A stretch of 64,000 nt of DNA from Lutjanus erythropterus. Taxonomy: Eukaryota; Chordata; Actinopteri; Lutjaniformes; Lutjanidae. The position numbers were made by a program, and so were the translations under genes. The stretch spans positions 32,108,612 through 32,172,611 of the forward strand of contig CM034605.1 in the NCBI GenBank assembly GCA_020091685.1, in the 5' to 3' direction. The notes under the pieces were generated by a model that was not told where the DNA came from, searched no databases, and saw nothing but the letters and a program-made list of their open reading frames with translations. This document shows positions 1 to 64,000 of the stretch, piece by piece (the first letter of the stretch is position 1; every line of letters begins with the position of its first letter).

Positions 1-34
1 GCACAGAAGCTGAAAAAGGACAGGCACCAACATG

Positions 35-2661
35 TATGACTGTAATTCAAATGTGGCTTATTTATTTATTATTACTGTCGAGAGGCATACATTACAGTGC
101 AAACCATTCTTTGGCAAACGTACAATACAAATGTCATGATAGGTACTATAATATCCACGTTGACCACTGGTTAAGGGACAGTGTAGGTAAAGCATGTTCA
201 GTCTTGCGGAGCAGTGCATTCCATTGACACTTGGGAGCTTTTGGGGGTGGAAATAAAGAGAGGGAACAATGATGAAACTAAAAAGTAAAAATGAACTAAT
301 ACAACAGATATATGAATATGAAGACTGGTAACTCACAGTGCTTCGACAGCCAAACTTTGGGACACTTTTTTAGCCTGTTAGTGAGACACACACATGCTCA
401 TTCACACACAAAATTTATGAAAATATATCAAAATACTAAAAATCAGTCAAACATACGCACAGTGGAGCACATGAACAGGATGTGTACATACAGGTAATGT
501 TGGAGGAGCCACAATCAGAAAAGTAATGGAGAGAAAAATGCACAACTGTAAACACACAGTTTGATGTAAACCTGTCCAGTATATTTAAACATATGATATG
601 ATACCAATTTACCAGTGCGACTGCCAGCCCCGTAATCCATCTGGAATCCTGAACGGAACATTCCGGAGAGTATTATTCCTGTTTAGTGACAGATGCTTGC
701 TCAGGACGTTACCACATAAAGAAAACAATGGAAAGGAACACTGCAGCTGCAGCCGCTTCACCATAATTAGGAGCAAAGCAAAACAGGAAAACAAAAATGT
801 GACTTATGTTACACTAAGCGAGCCAGCGCACGGGGCACGATGAGTGGCGTTTGTCTTTGTACAGTAACTTGTTTACACATGTATACCAGCTGACAGGAGT
901 CGCTGGGATCAAACTGTCTCACAATAGCAAGATGGTGGAGACTTGTTTTGATTGACACTGTATATCCCAATCATCAGCGCCCCTCCCCCAACATTACCCT
1001 CACTTCCCCTCTCATATGGCTTCCATTACAGCGGAATGAGGGTCAGAGGGCTAGAAAAGCCTGCGCTCCACACATGCTCTGCTGAAAGACGTCACCCCCG
1101 CTCTGAAAATCTTTTGACATGGCAGAGAAACATGAGCGGGGTGAGCATTCCTAACCTACATCAACACTGAAGACGGTCGTCACGGGGGGGGGATATTTAA
1201 ACACTGTACACACATGAGCAAAAAACTTACAGGGGGGGAAAAAAGGTGGAGTCAAAGTTGACAAAGGAATGCATGCAAGCGTGTCCTTGTCTAAACTGGA
1301 GCTAGAAAGGTGCAGGTCCACAACAGCAGAGAAGAACAGTCACAGTTACGGTAACAGTCCTTCAGTTGTGTGTGTAGTCTGTGGACTAAAGACTATACAT
1401 GAATAAAAACACATCTGTGAGCAGGCCAGAAGGAGAATACTGCTACGGTAGAGCTAGCAGTACCAAAGGCTAAACCCTGACCTCATTACAACATTCATAC
1501 ATAGTTTCATAGATACACACGTGCTATTTCGAAGTAACTAAATCATACATTTGGCTTTACAAGACTGAGGAAAATACTGGGACAAAGTTCACAACATTAC
1601 AGTGGTAAAAATGGATATTCTTTCACTGCTTTCTGAAAGCAAAATGAAACTTGGAAAGGAGCACGACAGTGCAAGAGCTGGTTTGAGTGTCCTGCAATGG
1701 GGAGCGCTACATGGCTCCGCCTCACTCAAGTTCAGGACAGGCCAGCAGAGACAAGAAGTAAGGTAACTAACAAGTTGTCCATGGAGAGAGGAGCAGTAAT
1801 CAGTAGACATCTCTTTTGCATTACAAACATTTTTGTAGGGCTTCACATTATCTTCATATGTAAGCATTTTTATACAAAAAGGGAGGAAGAAAAATACATA
1901 TTCATAACATAATATAAAGCACCTTGGATTAAAAGATGAAGTAAATCTACTCATAAAAAGTCTTTTAGTTGGAATAAAACCATCCTCTCAACTGTGATGT
2001 ATCATAAAAAGGCATATACTGAGTGTATATAGGTTGCTTTGCATACAAAAGACAATACTTTGAAGGTTTGTATTTAGTGATTAATTCATTAATACAAAAG
2101 GGGGAAAATAGCACCAGTTTTCGGCATCTCTAACCTGAGAAACTTTTATGAGACAACAAAATGGCTGCCGCCTTTCAATCTACTTCCCTTTCCTGCTCGT
2201 CGACGGCGAGTGGCCCTGCGTTTTGTCACCAAGTGTTAGTTGCAGGAGAGCAAACACAGTGGCTGTTTGTTACACTTCAGAAGCCGCGGCGGACTCTGAG
2301 CAAGAGGTTTGTCCCTCCTGTTTACAATCCACCCATTCATCCATCCATCCACCCATTGGTTCAGAAATAAATCCATTTAGTGATCGCCGGCTGGGTGCCA
2401 GCGGGTTTCAAACCGAGCCTCAGGCTGCTGGCCCTGGAGGGGGCAACAATCCGAAAGGAAACAAAAACCACCCCCCTCCCCTGATCAATGTGAAAGGATA
2501 CAAAAGAAACAAAACAAAACAAAAAAAAAAACTGAGGCTATTGGGTCTATCGAGGCTGTGGATAAGCACACCTTCATGAGTCTCATCCTCTCTCTGGATG
2601 TCTGTGTGTGAGTGTATGACTTTCAGCCATTAGAGTGTGTTTGTTGGGGGGGTCCTGAGGG
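35..2661 (-). other. pxdn: probable pxdn 3' untranslated region
   Basis: About 2.6 kb follows the stop codon with no further domain or convincing ORF. It contains a CATC-rich stretch near 2330-2350, short purine and poly-A runs, and no recognised transposon. Length is similar to the long 3' UTR of mammalian PXDN. The far end is inferred from the polyadenylation signals at 61-70. The short ORFs here have no recognisable family. Confidence 0.6.
61..70 (-). promoter_or_regulatory. candidate polyadenylation signals (two overlapping AATAAA)
   Basis: The plus strand reads tttatttatt, giving two overlapping AATAAA hexamers on the minus strand. They are the only AATAAA signals I found downstream of the pxdn stop codon, so cleavage would fall roughly at 30-50. 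Confidence 0.5.
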
Positions 2662-59315
<56,654 letters not shown>

Positions 59316-60433
59316 CTGAAAGGAGAGATAATCAGTAACATTAGTAACACACACACTCTCTCTCTCTCACACACACACACAGGATCACCTGACTTCTGCC
59401 TGGTTGTTATGAGAAAAAGTGGAAAAGATCTGATCAACAGTTGTTTAGTTGCCCTCTCAAAAAGATATGCATGTACTGCTATGACTTGTACAGTAGGTTT
59501 ACTGTAGACACTGTTAAGACCTGCTTTTACTGTGGTTACGGGCAGAGGAGGCTCTTTTCTGCAAGCTTGCAAACATTTGAAACAGGTCTAGAGAAAATCA
59601 GACAACCTGCACAATTAAAACAAATGTATTTCTGAGTGTTTATCAGCTCATCTACAATATTTTCTCTTCAGATACAGATGGCAGAGGCAGAATTTCAGCA
59701 CGGTGCACAGTGTGATGTAATCTACAGATCACTGTATTTGGTGAATGTTCATGATTTCAGTGTATCTATGCCAGAAAGTAATCGAGTACATATGGACAGC
59801 AATAAAGCAAGTAAACCCAATTCATTAAGACCTTATCCAAAATAAATTGTATATCATTCATGGAATACATCACATTCATTTAATGAGTCCTAATGTCCGA
59901 TTATATAGTTTACTTTCACATTATAAAATCAAAGATTAGATATTTGAACACCTCAGGAAACAGGAGGGGAACACAGCTATTGTGATGGTGTATGCGTCAA
60001 ACAAACATCAGTCATCATCAACAGACAATCAACATATGACATCACAAATTCCTCGTGTTTCCTCCTTCCTCCACGTCTCGGCCTGATTCAGTGACTTCCA
60101 TATTTGAAGTTGAAACAGGCTGAGGTAATAAGCAGCCTGTGTAAGATCAACGTGGTGTTTTAGCACACTGAAAGACATACATGTTAAAGAAATGTGATAC
60201 TAAAAAAGCAATGGCTTACAGCTGTCTGCCCTTTCATCTCCCGTCTCTCTGTTTCTGTTTCCACCGCTGCGCTCATGATGAGACATGATGAGAGATACAG
60301 ATCTAACCAACAGAAGAAGTGACGCAATGTATGGAGGAAAAAAAAAATCCTCTATTTATCCCTGTATGTGCTATCAGGTTTCTCACCATAAAAGATTTAT
60401 ACAAGGTTTATATAAAAAAACCACAACTTTATT
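59316..60433. other. intron 3, first part: nothing recognised
   Basis: CT/CA-rich run near 59350-59382. I searched for an exon 3-like LRR and found none. Confidence 0.5.
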
Positions 60434-60708
60434 AGAGCTGCAACAATTACTCGAGTAATCAGTTATTAATCGATTATTAAACTTATGGCCAACTACTTTG
60501 AAAATCAAATGTGAATATTTTTTCCTTCAGTTCTCTTTGACAATAAACTAAATATCTTTGGTCTGTGGACAAAAAAGACATTTGAGGATGTCATTTTCAG
60601 CTTTGGGAAACACTGATCACCATTCTTCACCATTTTCAGACAATTTATAGACCAAACAGCTAATTAATTAACCAAGAAAATAATCGAATTAATCAATGAT
60701 GAAAATTA
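60434..60708 (-). repeat. MITE family E, copy 4
   Basis: Starts agagctgcaacaattactcg; contains tttgggaaacactgatcacc and caccattttcagacaattta and ends near cgaattaatcaatgatga. Inner order is reversed relative to copy 3. Confidence 0.65.
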
Positions 60709-60723
60709 CACGAAAATGAATTT

Positions 60724-61652
60724 TTAGTTCACCCAAAAATGAAATTTCACTCAGTATCTACTCACCCCTGTGCTGATGTGAGGATGGGTGATAAAACACT
60801 CCATTAGCTTCAGCGGAAAACAGCGTTGCAGCCAAATCCAGTACAATTGAAGTGAATGGTGACCAGTTTTAAAATGTAAAAACAGAACACAAAAAACACA
60901 CAAAATGTCTCCATACTGCTCGTGTGGTGTAATCCAAGTGTCCATAAGCCGCGACATTAAAATTTGACCCAAAAAGACGCCATTTACACCATGTTTTTAG
61001 CTTAAATGTCAACTGTAGCCTCTCAGACCAGATCCTCGTGCACACGCCTGAAGTGGGTACACAGGGTTTTGCCCACGCGGCGCGGCTGCAGCAAAGAAAT
61101 GATGTTCCTCTTCTATATCGAAGTCCTCAGACATTTTCGTTCGGACATTTTCGTTTGCGAAGTCAACTGTGCGCATAAGAAGTCACTATTTCTGAGCAGA
61201 TCTCTCTGTTGTCCGAGTCACTTCCAGGTAGCATGTAAACACAGGCGTGAAGGTATCACGAGATCTCGTATATCTCGTGTCACACCAGTTGGGCGTGAGC
61301 TTGTGAAGCTTGTGCTTCAGCTGCATGCACGCGGATCTGATCTGAGATGCCACAGTTGACATTTAGGCTAAAAACATGGTGTAAATGGCGTCTTATTGGG
61401 TCAGATTTTAATGTTGCAGCTTACAGACACTTGGATTACACCACATGAGCAGTATGGAGACATTTTGTGGTTTTTTTGTGTTCTTATTTTTCACATTTTA
61501 AAACTGGTCACCATTCACTTCAATTGTACTGGATTTGGCTGCAACGCTGTTTTCCGCTGGAGTGTTTTGTGAACTGGAGATCTTCACCCATCCTCACATC
61601 AGCACAGGGCTGAGTAGATATTGAGTGAAATTTCATTTTTGGGTGAACTATC
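60724..61652 (+). repeat. foldback MITE family D, copy 4 (long, well-kept arms)
   Basis: Outer ends agttcacccaaaaatgaaat and atttcatttttgggtgaact match perfectly over 20 bases. Arms of about 290 bp (60726-61015 and 61352-61649) stay near-complementary, including gccatttacaccatgttttt against aaaaacatggtgtaaatggc. The loop is about 335 bp and has no ORF. Confidence 0.85.
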
Positions 61653-62045
61653 ACTTTAAGCATAATCTGTTTAGTATAATGACAACTGAGCAACCAAACA
61701 TATTGTTGTAATACTTCATAAATGGCTTACTGACTTAGTTTTTGGCTTGATTTTCGAGAACTCCCCTGCAGGAGCCTGATGATTTCATGAATGAATGTGA
61801 AACACTGCAGCTGTGCGTGTGCGTGTGTGTGTGCACGCAAGTTTTATGTGTGGGTTTTACTTAGGAAATTGGATATGGAAATTGTGGGCCCTAATCTCAA
61901 GGGGCTTCACTATAATGAGCAGATATAATTTAGTGGTATTACTCATCAAAAAGTAGACAGTATGCACTTAAACATCCCGCCTTTTACCACAAAATATGTC
62001 TTGTTGAGATCCAGGATGATTTCTTCTGACTGCTGATCACTTCAT

Positions 62046-63294
62046 TAAAGCAACATTATGTAACTATTCTACCTTCAAATAACGGATCAACTTTTTTGAT
62101 GCTACACTGACTAGTAACACAGTGAATGTCCCTCTGTCATTCCTACTGTGCCCCGCACGCCTGTTCTTGTGCTGCCTAACCTCGTAAAAGTAAAAGTAAA
62201 AGTACGTAAAACTTTACGGCACCAAGTCACACACCAACAACTATGTCACTGGTTTTGGTGAAACTAGATTATGGAGAAAATGTTTCCTGGTTTTCCCTCG
62301 GTTAGCTCAGTTAGCTGGACTGGAAGCTCACTGGAGCACCAGGGGAGTGTTGGTGTTCACACCTCTGGCAGAGGTGGAGGACCTGGGGTGTAGGGTTACG
62401 TGATCTGGTGAAAAAAAAAGTCATATAGCAATTATTTTGACTGAAATTGTGATATTCAATACAAATAGTGGAAATAATCAGTTTTGCATTATAATTTAAC
62501 ATGTATTTTTTTAGGTTGCAGCACTACAGTACTTCATTATAATGCTGTTTTCTCACATTTTTTCCTTTTCGAAAAATTGCGATTTCGGTGGGCAGGATTT
62601 GCTGATGGGGACCTGCACTGAAACAGGCACCGGAACCAGGGCCGGTGGAGCGGGGTACAGACTCAGAACCGGGACTCAACAGCAACCTCAACAGAGGCGA
62701 AGAGACGGAAGAGGACGCTGATGGAGGGTGCTAAGAAGAGGGGAAAAAGGAGAGACCCAGCAAGAGGCTGCTGGACAACAGTAAATGTTGGACTGGCTGT
62801 TAGTCGCTGGCGAGAGCTTCATGAAATAAAAGGCCAGCCTCACATTTACTCTTGTATGGCGGCAACTTGCTCTGGCTGTTGGACTAGTAAGTGGGCTTGA
62901 ACTGTATCATGGTTTTACGGTATACCTGTTTGATTTTCAGTACCGTCACTGTGAATAAATCTAAAACACAGATGATGCTGTCTTTTTTATTGTGTCATAT
63001 ATGCTTTGATGACTTCTATCACCAGCTTTTAATCATTTTCTTTTTCACACAAGTAGCATCATATACCGTAAACCCTGGCGAAATGTCAGGAAGGTTTAAA
63101 AAAAATAGACACTGTCCAAGCCTACAAGTGATTAATATTATCTGATTTCCTATGTCTTTTGTTTTTATGCTGGTTCACAACTTTTTGATAAGTAAAATCA
63201 CAACAAAGACATGTGTATATCTGTCCAGCAGCATACAAGTGAGCCGCGCTCTGAAACTAGTGACAGTGCCAAATCTTACATAATGTTGCTTTAG
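62046..63294 (+). repeat. MITE or larger element with aaagcaacattatgtaa ends, carrying insertions
   Basis: Left end taaagcaacattatgtaact and right end ttacataatgttgctttaga are inverted repeats 1.2 kb apart. Within lie a family B copy (62392-62592) and a block about 62895-63120 with ggttttacggtatacc near one end and gcatcatataccgtaaaccc near the other, itself probably an insertion. Confidence 0.55.
62392..62592 (+). repeat. MITE family B, copy 4
   Basis: Contains attttgactgaaattgtgat, atagtggaaataatcagttt and cgaaaaattgcgatttcgg. Nested inside 62046-63294. Confidence 0.55.
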
Positions 63295-64000
63295 ATGATT
63301 TATGTCAACATTCAGAAAACAAAAGCTTTACATAAATTCTAAGCATGAACTGAAGGAAACTTAAATTAATGTGCCTTGATGCGAAGAATCTGTGTTCCTA
63401 TAATAAACACACTGACAGACAATAACAGATGGATGTAATATAAGTGAATAATTGGAAGAGGATAAAACAAACAGCGAAAGGTTCCCACAAAGAGGCGCGG
63501 TGACCTCTGTTTGACTTGTTTATGGAGGTGGTCGTGGGAGAGGGGGTGGGCACTCGCTGTATAGACAGCCACCGGGCCATTAGGTTTGGAGAACATGAAA
63601 GATGACAGGGAGTGGACTTTACTGGGGTCCAAAGGAAGTGGAGAGGTGAGACGGGAGATACGATCTAGCCCCCCAGCTACAGACCACAGAATCAGCAGGA
63701 AGGGAGTGTGTGTGGGGGGGCACCTCACCCTAATCACAAGGGTTGGAAGAGGCTTTAGATCAACTCTGCTGTAAAGTGAGGGGGGGTCTGTAATTAAAAG
63801 AGTTACTACACGGCTACAGGATTTCATTACAACATTAAGAGCAGGGATCTATGCCGGGAATGTGTGTGTTTGTGTTTGTGTGTCAGTAGCCTGTACATTC
63901 CTTCTAGTCACCCCCTCTTCTCACTGACTTGTCGCTGATACAGATCTTGTTTCAAGTGAGCGGTGCACGTCCAAGCTGGCAGTGATGTAACAGTCTGTCA
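63295..64000. other. intron 3 at the right edge: nothing recognised
   Basis: It holds a 153-codon minus-strand open frame (63366-63827) with no family features, and short GT-rich sequence near 63860-63885. Confidence 0.5.

Noticed and set aside
598-843. Short open frame in the 3' region
   Set aside because: No family features; it lies in the probable pxdn 3' UTR.
63366-63827. 153-codon open frame on the minus strand
   Set aside because: Pro/Ser/Leu-rich with no domain, signal peptide or conserved motif; it ends in AT-rich sequence and lies in a pxdn intron. A chance frame.
59316-64000. Possible pxdn exon 3 (another 72-bp LRR)
   Set aside because: I looked on the minus strand for an LNNNQI..IP..AF-type repeat with a gtaag donor and found none; exons 1-3 are probably beyond the right edge.

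Overview
The window is vertebrate nuclear DNA, almost certainly from a spiny-rayed teleost fish. The evidence is a widely spaced multi-exon gene with GT-AG introns, many CA/GT microsatellites, and a dense load of fish-type transposon debris: Tc1 elements, hAT-like and foldback MITEs, LINE 3' tails and a tRNA-derived SINE. There is no prokaryotic gene organisation. The lineage is inferred from gene and repeat types, not from a database match.

One host gene fills the window: peroxidasin (pxdn), on the minus strand. I could place 20 coding exons with consensus splice sites and continuous reading frame. They correspond to exons 4-23 of the 23-exon human gene and encode about 1,362 residues. From right to left along the plus strand: three 72-bp leucine-rich-repeat exons (59.2, 54.1 and 51.6 kb), the LRR C-terminal cap (49.3 kb), four Ig domains (41.3-29.1 kb), a linker (25.6 and 22.0 kb), the haem peroxidase domain (15.2-11.9 kb), a convertase-site exon (7.0 kb), a coiled-coil exon (5.7 kb) and a von Willebrand C domain on two exons (4.8 and 2.7 kb). 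The signal peptide, LRR N-terminal cap and first LRRs were not found here and probably lie past the right edge. The 3' UTR probably fills most of 35-2661, ending at a doubled AATAAA on the minus strand.

The introns hold a layered record of transposition. There are two broken Tc1 transposase genes (27.5-28.7 and 45.7-46.7 kb), one of them with an unusual 36-residue D-to-E spacing. A deleted Tc1-type element with long terminal repeats (56.9-57.8 kb) carries a hAT-like MITE inside it. There are two L1-like LINE fragments and several LINE 3' tails, a foldback MITE family with at least four copies, four other short AT-rich MITE families in several copies each, and an apparently unclassified repeat present twice in opposite orientations. 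Intron 9 holds a same-strand pseudogene of a HIPK-like protein kinase lacking its catalytic core, and a 21-bp minisatellite.

I see no new multi-gene system. The most useful observations are the intact gene model, the kinase pseudogene, the DD36E-type transposase, the inverted unclassified repeat, the long hairpin-forming repeats and the nested insertions. I recognised no retrovirus-like or other capsid-bearing element.
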